Shown here one piece after another: positions 19,574-30,514 of a DNA stretch of 64,000 nucleotides (positions are counted from its first letter, which is position 1; the number at the start of each line of letters is the position of its first letter). The position numbers and the translations under genes are program-made. The stretch lies in assembly GCF_024139115.2 (NCBI RefSeq), contig NC_085140.1, positions 318,125,259-318,189,258 on the forward strand, read 5' to 3'. This DNA is from Armigeres subalbatus. Its lineage: Eukaryota; Arthropoda; Insecta; Diptera; Culicidae. Below the pieces are notes generated by a model. That model saw only the letters and a program-made list of their open reading frames with translations. It ran no database searches and was not told the DNA's origin.

Positions 19574-20429
19574 TGCAACTGAGCTTGCTTGAGCTTGAGC
19601 TTGATTGACTGCCCGTAATTGCTAATCCATTATGACCAGATCAGCTGTTCTTGCACAGAGAATCAATAGATATTTGCTTGGGGCTAGCACTCATCTTCAT
19701 TGTGCAAGTACTGGTGATCTCATTTGTTAGGTCACACTGGTGCCTGCCAGGTCAGAATGCAAGTCAATGTAGGGAAGGGGGAGGAAATGATGATGCAATC
19801 ACTCGCCCACTGCAAGCCGAATATACCTCTGCACTTGCTACGAGTTAATGCGGAATTTGTTGGAATTTTTGGGTTAGGTTCGTTGAGCAGAGGTTCGTCT
19901 TGGTTAACGAGCTGCCAATGTGATAGATAGGAGAAAGCAACTGATAGAATTTCCTATTGAAAACGAGCTTTTTCGTTCATTTCCAATTCTAGCAGGTACT
20001 CACATAATATATAGGCATCTTTGCCGCAAAATGTGGTCCTTCCATGATTTTGGAACGCTAGCGGTAGCGGTGGAAGTCAAGCTTTACTGAACAACGCGTA
20101 TAAGACAGAGCAGCATTGCATGCTTTGCTGTTTCTTTTTTTCACCTTGGATAAACGGGAGAGCCGTTCATCGATTGTTGATACATAAAGAGCCTACTTTG
20201 AAATTTCCAGTTTGTTCTATGATGCCTATCTGTTTTGTGAGGTACTGCTAGAATACTCAAGTTGAAGCATAGTAGCATAGAAATGGATACGGTATAGAAG
20301 TCCATTTCCAGTTCTAGAGATTGCTATAACATGAGAAACATGGTTGGAAAATGGTTCGGCTCTGGGATTGAACCCACGGCCTCCTGCGTATGAGGCAGAA
20401 GCAGTAGCCATATGACTACCAAGCCCGTC
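19574..20429 (-). mobile_element. 856-bp tRNA-headed retroelement (SINE-like) with 13-bp duplication
   Basis: AATATGACTTAAA flanks the insert (19561-19573, 20430-20442). On the minus strand the insert starts with a tRNA-like head (about 20429-20355). It has an A-box-like segment and a B box GGTTCAATCCC, so it is probably transcribed by RNA polymerase III. The tail at the plus-strand left end is a (GAGCTT)n-like repeat (19580-19610). The body is unlike the SINE at 30038-30495 and, at over 700 bp, far longer than typical SINEs. It may be a composite. No open frame of note. Confidence 0.7.
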
Positions 20430-20790
20430 AATATGACTTAAACACAGCTGATTGGATCAACCTAAAATACGCAAATATGAATAAAATATATTTTTATTTC
20501 AATGAAAGACATGTTGTAATGGATTTTTTTTTATGAGAGAAGAAGGGGAATGTGAGGGTAAGATATATGTTGCGAAATAGGCAGTTTACCCAATAGAGGT
20601 ACAAGTTTATTACCTCTATTGTTTACCCGCTGTGTGTGTTTAGTTGACAGATGCACTAATCTCCCCTATAACGAGCGTTTTTATGGCATTTGAACAGCAG
20701 GCCATGACTCGGCCTCTTTATTCATCATGTGGAACACTGCAACTTTCCCAGTCGACTGGATACAGAGTATCTTAATAAAGGTGCCCAAAA

Positions 20791-21012
20791 TAGGTTGTAG
20801 AGTTCTCTGCATCTTTCTTAATGTCCAAAAAACATCCTTCCCTTCATCAGCCTTCTAAAGAACGTGGCCAGCATAGATCTTGACTATTGGAGAGAGATGG
20901 TAATTAGCCCCAAATCAATATCTGTGGTAACGGTGAAAATGATGCTACACTTATAAAATAGTCCAGGCTAGAAGGTACCACCTACAAATTTGTGTGAATT
21001 GCTCAATGCTTA
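20791..21012 (+). mobile_element. 5'-truncated SINE, same family as 30038-30495
   Basis: Shares GTAGAGTTCTCTGCATCTTT, ATCTTGACTATTGGAGAG and CAATATCTGTGGTAACG with the intact copy. It lacks the tRNA head and ends in GCTCAATGCTTATG where the AATGCT tail would begin. Confidence 0.75.
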
Positions 21013-21661
21013 TGAACTAATTTATGGAGGAGCCTTTACCACAATTAGCACAAATATCAATTTGGCTTCAATAATACGTTTGAAATCAGAAATATATGTT
21101 CCTTGTAATTTCCGATCTTTTCGATCACTATTCATTCGAATGACGTGTATTTTAATTGACAGAATAGAATCTTTCAATTGAAGAGAGGCACTGATCAATT
21201 GCGACGGCTAGGAAAATGAAAGAGGCAAAAAAATGCTGACTAGATTTACTATTCAGCGTTCAAAAGAATGGAACGAAATTAGCACTGCCTGTGTAAGAGA
21301 TTGTCTCTATCAAAAATTATGGTTACGTCATTAAAAAAGATACGTAAAATGTACCATCCCAGGTGGTGGGAGGTGGAAAATGAAGACTATACTTTTAGCG
21401 ACCTTCAAGCAATCCAGTTTCAGAGTCGAGTTTAGACTGCACGGGTGCGAGAGAAGAATGGATTTCATCACTGAATGATCCAAAGAAATGATCATCGACG
21501 TTCTTTATGGTGGGCGAAAGATCATCTTGATCAGCATCTCATATTTTCGTCATCGGCCTTTATTTCCCAGTCATACTCTAATCAAGTTAATTTGTTTGTT
21601 GCACGCACCGCAACTGAAATGCACCTGCGTCGCATTATATCACAAAAAAAAAAAAGTTAAA
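21013..21661. other. No recognised feature
   Basis: AT-rich, no motif, terminus or tandem array seen apart from an A-run at 21644-21654. Confidence 0.4.
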
Positions 21662-21663
21662 TA

Positions 21664-21853
21664 GGGGGAAAGACGGCTTTGGCAGGTTTTGCTCTATTAT
21701 TGGCAAGGGGGTTTTTGACGACCAAATTTTATGAAATTTGGCCACAATGTTCTTGGATATGCAAAGAATGTTTAGGCCAAATTTGAGCCTAGACAGACAT
21801 AAAAACCCCCCTGCCAATAATAGAACAAAACCTGCCAAAGTCGTCATTCCCCC
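21664..21853. mobile_element. 190-bp MITE with long TIRs and TA duplication
   Basis: GGGGGAAAGACG...TTTGGCAGGTTTTG and its inverse form TIRs of more than 55 bp around a short centre. TA flanks both ends (21662-21663, 21854-21855), as in Tc1/mariner-type MITEs. Confidence 0.8.
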
Positions 21854-21855
21854 TA

Positions 21856-24560
21856 CCTAAACCTTTGCACGTCAGCAGCATTGGCAACTATCAGTGCGAT
21901 TCTTGCAGCACAGCTTCAGTGCACGATTTTGTCCTTACGTGGACTAGATCGGTCGGTGTGTTTTGAAATTATGGCCAAATTACTGTTTTTCTCTTTACAG
22001 AGTAGAATGATGTGGAAGATTCTTAAACATGTCACTTGTGTCCATTCACAAGAAACAACATTGACAATAGCATGGATCCTTATTTATTTGGTTGAGCACT
22101 CTACTTCACTCCATAATTTAAAGTAAACACTTGACTTAAGACAAAATACACCATTCTCTTCCATTCCGATTGCGGCCCACATCAGACGAAGGCCTGTAAG
22201 GATTTTAAAAGGCTTCAGAAATTCGTCGCTACTTTTAACATTTTTTGTGGTTTCTTCCGTATACAGCCCGAACCACTTGTTCTCAGAGCGGGTCGGCTCT
22301 GCTGGTCTAAAAAACACGTAAACCTGCGCTCATGCTGCTGGTATCCGAATTTTATTTTCTACCCTTCTGTTTTCATGTCGTTTCTATAAAAAAAAACGAT
22401 TCTTTGAGCTGTCGTAGAAAAACAAATGCAGCGAAGCCCCTATAATCCTTTTTTGTTTTATTTTAATACCTTCACTCAGTTTTATGATTGGCTTCGGAAC
22501 AAGTAGCTGCTTTTATTGCCACACATCTAGCAGACAATGTTTGTTTTAGGGATTGATAATCATGTTTTGAACGTAATCAAAAAAACATTTTTGATGTTTG
22601 GGAACTCGTTGGATTTGGAGCAGTTTTGTGCTATCCTGAAACTTTGCTCGATATTTTCCAACGCCTCACTTATCTCGAGATTATTTTCCTCTGCTGATCC
22701 TCCTTCCGAGAAAATGAAACATGGCGTGACCAAAGCTGCCAACCGGGAGCCGGCACATCACTTACCAATGCCGTAATCAATTTGGAATTTTTAATCTTCC
22801 AAAATTGCTCAACATCTTGCAGTGGAATAGGATTAAAGCCAAAGGACGCAAGCAGGCCAAACTGATGCTGTTACCTTTTATTTCTACCGAGGACATGACC
22901 TTTTTGAGTTTGGACCTTTCTCTGTAGGCGGCCACTCATGTTACGAGCGTGAACGTAAAAATTTCCTGGAAATAATTTGTCGAACCTGTCATCGATGTTC
23001 TTTTGATGACCCACACCCACAGCGCAGCGCTCTAACAAGGTAGCTGGAAAGTTGTCACAACTTTTCACCCACAATGGAATTAAAAGCATTTTATTGCAAT
23101 TTTCCACACCCTCTCGTCTACGGCAAGCAAAATACTGTGCCATTGTGCCTCCGACACGAAAATCCATCATTAAGTCCCATTCATTGGCTCTTGACAGGCA
23201 CGAAATGAGATTTTCCCACTCTCCAGGACACCCGGCCAAGTGCTGTTCACTTTTTATTATGAAAATGCAGCCCGCCAGTAGCAGCGAGGACTCATTGACA
23301 CTCCATTTGAAGTGCAAACAAATTGCTCTTATGTGTGAGCCGCGCCGGCAACGGCCTGTTTCTCTGCTGTGCTGTGTTGGAATAAAGGGCTCTTTTGATC
23401 GGTTCAGGATGGGAAGCTGCTACCTGGGCATGCTTCCTGTGCTCAAGGGGTGACACGATTTTTAATGGTATTCCTACTAAAGAGCTCTGCTCTTTTCGTC
23501 CAAGGCAGATTTTCAAATCATCGTGTCATGATGAGGGGAATAATGGGACAATCACGGCAGAAACCATGGCGAGTAGAGGGTTGAAGATTTTCAAGTGGCT
23601 GTGTAATCGCATTGTACTGCAATAAACTCAAGGTAAATGAACTTCAGATTTTGTTTTGTTAGCTCCTCAAAGCTAAGGTTGATAAGAGAGCAATGAATCA
23701 TTTTTTATCAAATCCTATCGATTAATTTTAATTTTTTTATATACTCCAATAGTGGAGGTAGTGGGATTTTAGTAAAATTTTTCATAATTATACACTTAAC
23801 GATGGTTTCAGTTGATGCGTCGTGCTTGAAATATCTTGTTGAATAAAGTTACCCTAAGATTTCAATTGAAAAACTTTTGAAAACAATGATATTTCTTAAT
23901 AAAATTAACTCCCCTGTAACTATTATATTGTACCTTGTACTATTACCTATATTTTTCTATAATAGTGAAGCAATTGTACCAATAGTGGTGAGTCTCATAA
24001 TGGATAGCTCTACTATGGGAACCATAAGTAAATTTTACCACCACTAAAGGAACAGTATAGTGCTGCAAGCAATATTTGATAGTTATTGATGTTGAAAAAT
24101 CCATCTCATTTGTGTATGCAAATTTATAAGTTTATCTATTAGTTAAGATATTAAATTTGTTAATTTCCCATAATTTTCGATATTTAGAAAATATTTTCTT
24201 CTGTACTAACTAAACTACTAACATCTTCACTACCCATTACCCTTACTTCATTCTAATAATATATAGCTATTTTTCGTGATTGGAAGATTTTTGTGACTTA
24301 CGCGGTACGTATTTCTTAACTCCCGTGTATGTAATTTTTTGAAAGGCATCATCATTTATTGCCATCACTTACCAATACGAGTACATTATAACTCTTGTTT
24401 CATCGTTATCGATGGCCTTGTCGACAAGTCCATGGTTGAACAACAAATCCAGCCGGTTTTTATTATTTTGAGCATCTCAAGAAAATGCAATAAGGTTTAG
24501 GATGTCGCCATCAACGCTGGAGTTCTTCTAATGGGAACCCTCAGGCACCACCATGTCGGT
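21856..24560. other. Unassigned sequence, probably unique
   Basis: No transposon terminus or protein family recognised. Overlapping open frames exist on both strands (22871-23317 minus, 148 codons; 23052-23453 plus, 133 codons) but overlap each other and show no motif. The block 22700-23640 is less AT-rich than its surroundings and could be conserved noncoding or a decayed gene. Confidence 0.35.
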
Positions 24561-24589
24561 TATAGTCGGTTTTACGCGAAAACCGTGTA

Positions 24590-24790
24590 AATCCCGAAAT
24601 CCGCTTAATAGAAATTGCATAAATTCCAAAATCTGCATGAGAAAATCAAAAGAATTACCAATGAAAATGCCGAAGAACTTCCTGTGGAATTTCCGAGGGT
24701 TTCTGCAGAATTTCCGGGGGTTTTCATGTGGAAATTCCCAACGATTACTTGTTGAAATCCAAAGAATTTCTCCTTCAAATTAAATTTTAA
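24590..24790. repeat. Short GAATTCC-type repeat tract
   Basis: Words such as GAATTTCCGAGG and AGAATTTCCGGGGG recur. Same repeat type as 15340-18080. Confidence 0.5.
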
Positions 24791-24821
24791 TGTGACTTGG
24801 CCAAAAATGGGATTTGGAACA

Positions 24822-25738
24822 GTTCGTCGAATGACATTTGGTCGAAAAGATATTTCGTCGAAGGGACATTTAGTCGAATGTTGAAAGTGAATTTCAGCAT
24901 AATTGGTTAGTAATAGGTTATTTAGTGAAATGGATAATTAGTCAATGGATTTCTGATAAAATTTTCCTAATCAAAATAAAACGGAAATTTTGTTGATACG
25001 TCTCCTAGCCAAATGAGATTTAGAAGATTTTTTTCAGAAAAAAAACAAATTAACAAAGAGATACATTGAATATGAGAGAAAAGCTCTGTGATTAAATCTA
25101 ATCGTCAAAACATGAAAAAGCAAAGATAAATGTATTTGAATTTATTTAATTTCGGTATCACGATCAAATCCATCTAAATATTGATATCTATTATACATCA
25201 TACACAATGAGAACTGTTTCTTTGGAACCTCTTCTTGCTGGTAGTGCCTAAAAAATGTCCCTTGATCTGCTTCGTATCGCCAGATAGTCCTTCGGTCTGC
25301 ATTACAAACATCAGCCATCCATAGATATATTCAATAATTCACAAGATACATGAATTAACTGATTTGCGGAATTCAATGGACAGCGGAATAAACGAATACG
25401 GAAGCTAATGAAGATTTTTCGCCTATTTCGGCACAAACTCAAAAACCAATGATATCCATGTTATTTTGCAAATCTTTTACGTATTAACCTTCAGACATTT
25501 CGTTGATTGATATTTAGTCGAATGAAGTTTGGCCAATTTCGTCGGAAGGACGTTTACTCGAAGGGACATTTGGTCGAATAAACATTTATACGAAAGTAAA
25601 AATCAGCATATGTAAAATTAGTTGGCTGAATACTTAATTTCGACCGAATGGCTATACCAGGTGTCCATTCGACTTAATGTCTTTTCGACCAAGTGTCATT
25701 CGACGAAACATCTTTCGTCTAAATGTCTTTTATCCAGG
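24822..25738. mobile_element. Foldback element with TTCGTCGAATG-type array ends
   Basis: Left end: GTTCGTCGAATGACATTTGG and onward variations of a 15-16 bp word (TTGGTCGAAAAGATA, TTCGTCGAAGGGACA). Right end: the same words inverted (CTTTTCGACCAAGTGTCATT ... CGACGAAACATC). The middle (24950-25480) is ordinary AT-rich sequence. The ends are arrays, not simple TIRs. Confidence 0.6.
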
Positions 25739-25854
25739 TTGTATAGATAAATATTCTTTTTTGAACCCATCATTTTTGGTCAATACTGGGGCATTCATTT
25801 TGTGACTTCTTGAAACCCTACAATAAAGTTTTGATTTATTATCGACTAAAGCTT

Positions 25855-27250
25855 CTATCTTTCAAATATCTATTCAACGAAATATCATTCGAAAAAAAAA
25901 ATTACCAAGTTCTTTCATTCGAAAAACTGCTTTTCACTAACTGTCCATTTGACGTAATGTCGTTTAGATCAAATGTAAAAGATTGATATATCTGCTTTCG
26001 ACAAATGTCCATTCAACCTATGGCCCTTTCAACCAAACGTCGACCAAATGTCTCACGCCTCTAATGGACTAAAAATTCATGTTCGACTAAACGTCCATTC
26101 GACGTAATGTCCTTTCGACCAAGTGTTATTCGACTAAATGTTATTCGTCGCAATGTCTTTCGACGAAATTGTATATATTCCCGAAAATAACGTTTGGCTG
26201 AAGAGGTAAATGCCGAAAAAGTCGTCAGGCTGAAAATGCCTTTTGGCCGAAACGGTCGTTTGGCAGAAAGGGTCATTTGCCGTAATAAACATACGACCAA
26301 AAGTGTCGTTTGGCCGGACTGGTCATATTTCCGAATAAGTCGTTCAACTGAATTTACCGTTTGATAGAAGTGATCGCTTGGCAGAAAGTGCCTCACGGGT
26401 CGACATTTTAAGCCAAATAACTCGTTCAGTAAATTACATTTTCGGCCGTAATACTCTTTCAGCCAAATGACATTTCCGACAAATGTCTTGCGGTTAAATG
26501 ACAGAAAGGGCCGTTTTGCCGGAAGTCTGGTGCCAAAAACCATTTTGCCGAAAGCCAAAAGGCCGAATATGTCATTTGGCCAAACAAACCATTAGGTCAA
26601 AAACCATTTGGCCGAAAATGTCATTCGACCGAATAGCTCGTTTGGCAAAAAAAATGCCGTTTGGTCGAAATAGTCATTTGACAGAAAGGGCCATTTGGCT
26701 TAAAATGTCATTTGGCCAAAAGTCGTTTGCCAATTAGGCCATTTGACCGAAATGGTCGGAACAGTGGCGTAGCCACGGGGGTGGTTTTGGACATAACCCC
26801 CCGCCCAGAGACAAAATTTTTAGAAGAAATATAAAAAAATGTTCACCGACCCCCCCCCAACACAAATTTTCTGGCTACGCCACTGGGTCAAAAAGGCAAT
26901 TTGGCCGAACGGGTTGACATTTTTGGCAGCATTACCCGTTTAGCAAATGGCATTTTCAGTGGTATGACCCGTTTGGAAAAATGGTCCTTTCTGCCAAACG
27001 ATCATGCCAAGCTGCATTTTCAGCCACATGACCTGTTCGGACCTGTTAGTGCGAACTGCGTTTGACCTGGTATTTCGGCCGTATGTCGCTTTCGTTCAAA
27101 TTGCATTTTCGGATAAACCGTTTTTGATCTAATTACCGTTTCGGCCAAACGTTCTATTCGGCCAAATGGAATTTGGCTTGAAGACTTTGGATTTGACGTA
27201 TTATTCGACCAAAAGGCATTCGGCCTAATGGCTTTCGGCCAAACGAACCT
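25855..27250. repeat. Mixed degenerate arrays: TCGACNAAATGTC and TTTGGCCGAAA words
   Basis: 25855-26172 has inverted-orientation words like CATTCGACGTAATGTCCTTT. From 26180 to 27250 the word changes to forms of TTTGGCCGAAANGGTCATTT, first in one orientation and then the other after 26900. A hAT-like MITE interrupts it at 26762. No coding content; open frames here are repeat artefacts. Confidence 0.6.
26762..26885. mobile_element. 124-bp hAT-like MITE
   Basis: TIR CAGTGGCGTAGCCA at the left and its inverse TGGCTACGCCACTG at the right. 8-bp flanks GGTCGGAA (26754-26761) and GGTCAAAA (26886-26893) match at 6 of 8 positions. An 8-bp duplication and CAGTG ends fit hAT. The centre contains runs of G and C. 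Confidence 0.75.
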
Positions 27251-27351
27251 TATCCTGTTTTGAACAATTTTCCGTGGAATTTTCGAAGATTTATGTACGT
27301 ATGGACAATACAAAGAATTTTTTGTAGAAATCCAAAGAAATTCCTAAAAGT

Positions 27352-27576
27352 GTCTAGTTCTATCTCGACAACGAGAAAGAAGCGTTCTCCGCACAGCTGG
27401 AGCAGACATACGATGGATGCCCACTGCGGGACGTCAAAATCGTCATCGGTGACATGAACGCACAGGTAGGAAGGGAGTAAATGTATAGACCGATCATCGG
27501 ACCGGATAGTCTGCACACCGTATCGAATGTCAACGGCCAACGATGCATAAACTTCGCAGCTTCCCGCGGAATGGTA
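27352..27576 (+). pseudogene. RTE-clade LINE endonuclease, part A
   Basis: The frame encodes EKEAFSAQLEQTYDGCP, then the catalytic motif GDMNAQVG. An in-frame TAA at 27478-27480 follows GRE. After that come MYRPIIGPDSLH and NGQRCINFAASRGMVV. This is the central EEP domain of an RTE (JAM1-like) element, cut at 27577 by a MITE and truncated at its left by a repeat tract. Confidence 0.85.
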
Positions 27577-27585
27577 GTCCAAACC

Positions 27586-27839
27586 GGGTATACCCCGTTA
27601 GGCATAGGTACGTTAGGCATAAAGACGTTGGGCATAAGTACGTTAGGCATAACGGACGTTAGGCATAACGGACGTTAGGCCTAATGTACGTTAGGCATAA
27701 TGGACGTTAGACATAAAATTACTCAAAGAACAGCCAATGACATAAATAAGGCAGAATTATGCCAAACGTCCATTATGCCTAACGTACTTATGCCTATCGT
27801 CCTTATGCCTAACTTACTTATGCCTAACGTCGCGGACCC
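27586..27839. mobile_element. 254-bp palindromic MITE built of CGTTAGGCATAA-type words, 9-bp duplication
   Basis: Flanks GTCCAAACC (27577-27585) and GTCCGAACC (27840-27848) are the duplicated LINE target. Termini GGGTATACCCCGTTAGGC and the inverse of GGGTCCGCGACGTTAGGC. The left half holds about seven direct copies of a 13-16 bp word (ACGTTAGGCATAA). The right half holds the inverse word. The superfamily is not certain; an 8-9 bp duplication suggests hAT or P-type. Confidence 0.7.
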
Positions 27840-27848
27840 GTCCGAACC

Positions 27849-28740
27849 ACCTTCTTTCCCCGCAAAAATATCCACAAGGCCACATGGAGATCACCTAACC
27901 AAGAAATGGAAAACCAAATCGACCACGTTCTAATCGACGGTAAATTCTTCTCCGACATCACGAACGTCCGCACTTACCGCAGTGCGAATATTAAATCCGA
28001 CCACTACCTCGTTGCAGTATGCCTGCGCTCAGAACTCTCGACGGTGTACAACACGCGTCGAAGTCGGATACCGCGATTTAACATTGGGCGGCTACAAGAC
28101 GGTATACTAGCCCAAGGATACGCGCAGCAGCTGGAAATGCCAACACAAAAGCAGCTAGGCGCAGCGTCTCTTGAAGATGGTTGGAGAGGTATTCGATCCG
28201 CCATTGGTAGCACCGCAACCGCTAAACTAAGCACGGTGCCTCCGAATCAGAGAAACGACTGGTATGACGACGAATGTGAGCAGTTAGTGGAAGAGAAGAA
28301 TGTAGCATGGGCGAGATTGCTGCTACACCGCACGAGGGCGAACGAGGCACGATACAAACGGGCGCGGAACAGACAAAACTCGATTTCCGGAGGAAAAAGC
28401 GCCAGCAGGAAGATCGAGACCGTGAAGAGACGGGGCAACTGTACCGCGCTAATAACACACGAAAGTTCTATGAGAAGTTGAACCGTTCACGTAAGGACCA
28501 CATGCCACAGCCTCATATGTGTAAGGACATAAACGGGAACCTTCTTACGAACGAGCGTGAGGTGATCCAAAGGTGGCGGCAGCACTACGAAGAACACCTG
28601 AATAACGAAGTGGCAGACGAAGATGGCGGTATGGTGATGGACCTAGGAGAACGCGCGCAGGGCATAATTTTACTGGCTCCGAAACTCCAGGAAATCTAGG
28701 AGGATGTTGGCCGGCTGAAGAACAACAAAGCCCCTGCAAC
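27849..28740 (+). pseudogene. RTE-clade LINE, part B: end of endonuclease and linker to reverse transcriptase
   Basis: Starts with SFPAKISTRPHGDH in a shifted frame. The main frame then gives NQIDHVLIDGKFF, SDHYLVAVCLRSEL (the catalytic aspartate-histidine of the EEP fold) and NDWYDDECEQLVEEKN. Near 28380 one frame change moves coding to the frame with FRRKKRQQEDRDREE and FYEKLNRSRK, then INGNLLTNEREVIQRWRQHYEEHLNNE. A TAG at 28697-28699 and loss of similarity after RLKNNKAP (28735) end it before the reverse-transcriptase core. Same element as part A. Confidence 0.88.
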
Positions 28741-28789
28741 AAAGCACGCAGACGATTATGGCAAGACGATGATTTCTTGAAGCATCTTT

Positions 28790-28848
28790 TCAGTAGTTTA
28801 TAATATGCCGAATCGCATCTCTCAGTAGTTTATAATATGCCGAATCGC
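28790..28848 (+). repeat. Tandem duplication, 32-bp period
   Basis: TCAGTAGTTTATAATATGCC followed by GAATCGCA occurs twice (28790 and 28822), just after the RTE fragment ends. Confidence 0.85.
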
Positions 28849-28849
28849 A

Positions 28850-30018
28850 CCAAGGAGCCAACAAAAAATTACCCATTTTTATACCGAAGCTTTGGTTTAT
28901 CCAATTTAATTAATCACAAATCTTGCCGGATATCCCTCAACACATAACTGAAGGTATACTACAACAAATAGACGTATGAATTGATTTGAAATAATTTCTG
29001 TTTTTCTTTTACGAACAAAATATCACAAGTCAGTTGAAAACAATTGAATTATTTTCTTCAAGCCCCTCAGTTAGGTTAGAATAACACTTGATATGAGATT
29101 ATGGCAATAAAATTAAATTTAATAACACCATTTCATCGTCCTTGATAACCATCTTCCGGCCGACGCATCAACAATTTCGCCACCCTCAGCAGTGGGAAAA
29201 GTCAAGGAGGGTTCAAAATTGAAACAGATATATTCATAATGCTGCGATATGCGGCAGCATCGGAAAAGTGCTAACCTTCCCTCCCTTTTCAGTGTTGGGA
29301 AATTTTGATAAGAAAGCGATGGTCCCCCCCATGGGACCAAATTAGCACTTGCCGCAACGATTCCGAAGGGTAGGCGAATAAACCCGTAGTTTATACATAC
29401 ACAGGATGTAAGTGAACGCATATTTTATTCATCCGATCCGGTGTCAAATTAACGCCACCGAATATGGCTGGGTTTAAGGGTATTCGTCATTTTAAACGCT
29501 TTCAGGAAAAACAATACTTGCGATAAAGGGTATACCAAACGGTATTTGAAGCAAAATAATAAATCAAAAACATATCTCTTACATTGTGCATGTTCATCAT
29601 GATTAGAATTTTAGCAAATTGCCTGTTACATAATTCATCAGGATTTACGATGATTAAGCAATTAGATTTAAATATTTATTGCCGATTTGGAAAAAGATTT
29701 TTGTTTTTCGGAGCAATCATATTTTATATCACATTTTCATTCAGTATTGCAATGATTTCAAAGCCTGTGCTAGAAATTTGACAGCTGCGATAGACTTCGT
29801 GGAATCCGCGCCATGTTTTCCCCAATATCAGCAAAATTTGTAAATAAATTCTTGATCTGCATCTACTGTTGGGGATGAGCAAAGAAATAAAATCCCACTT
29901 TGTTTTCGACCGAGTTGCCATGCACATGAAAACGTGTTCCGTCATCAAGCACATTGTAGATTGTTTTTGATTTAAGTATACTTAATTATATATAAAACAT
30001 AATTTTTGGACATGATGT
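28850..30018. other. No recognised feature
   Basis: AT-rich DNA without motif or terminus. Small open frames (29119-29421 minus, 29584-29781 plus) are not supported. Confidence 0.4.
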
Positions 30019-30037
30019 GAACATTGAATGAACGTTA

Positions 30038-30495
30038 GACGAGCTCGGTGGTCTAATGGCTACCGCTTCTGCCTTATAAGCAGGAGGTAGTGGGTTCAAT
30101 TCCAGGCTCGTCCCTTTCCTACTTTGTATTTCTACCTTAGTTCTTTCTGTGTTTCACGTTCTACCAAAACGATTCCTACTGTTATAACCTCCCACACAAT
30201 CCCAAAACCTCCCGTGGCACCTATGAGAGGTCGTAGAGTTCTCTGCATCTTTCTTAAGTAGGTGTCCAACTAACCATCCTTCCCCTTCCCAGCATTCGCA
30301 AGGACGTGGCCAGGACAGATCTTGACTATTGGAGAGTGCATTGCTTCCATCTAAGAGATAGTGATTAGTCCCAAATCAATATCTGTGGTAACGGATGAAA
30401 GTTATCCTACTCTCATACAATAGTCTTGGCTTGTACCACCTACGAATTTGTGCGAAATGCTCAATGCTAATGCTAATGCTAATGCTAATGATGTT
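30038..30495 (+). mobile_element. Full-length tRNA-derived SINE with 19-bp target duplication
   Basis: GAACATTGAATGAACGTTA is perfect at 30019-30037 and 30496-30514. The head (30038-30113) folds partly like a tRNA: 7-bp acceptor pairing GACGAGC/GCTCGTC, D arm, and an anticodon arm with TAT in the loop. It has an A box TGGTCTAATGG and B box GGTTCAATTCC, the internal RNA polymerase III promoter. The T stem is mismatched, so it is a SINE head rather than a tRNA gene. The body ends in (AATGCT)n at about 30465-30490. Other copies: 20791-21012 and 49965-50349. The perfect duplication implies a fairly young insertion. Confidence 0.9.
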
Positions 30496-30514
30496 GAACA
30501 TTGAATGAACGTTA

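Noticed and set aside
22871..23453. Overlapping 148- and 133-codon frames as host genes
   Set aside because: They lie on opposite strands over the same DNA, show no motif, and neither has supporting splice or start signals.
27600..27830. TTAGGC-containing repeats as telomeric DNA
   Set aside because: The word is CGTTAGGCATAA with variations, arranged as an inverted pair with target duplication. It is a MITE, not a telomere array.
30038..30113. Functional tRNA-Ile(UAU) gene
   Set aside because: The T stem is mismatched and the sequence continues into a SINE body with tail and a 19-bp target duplication.
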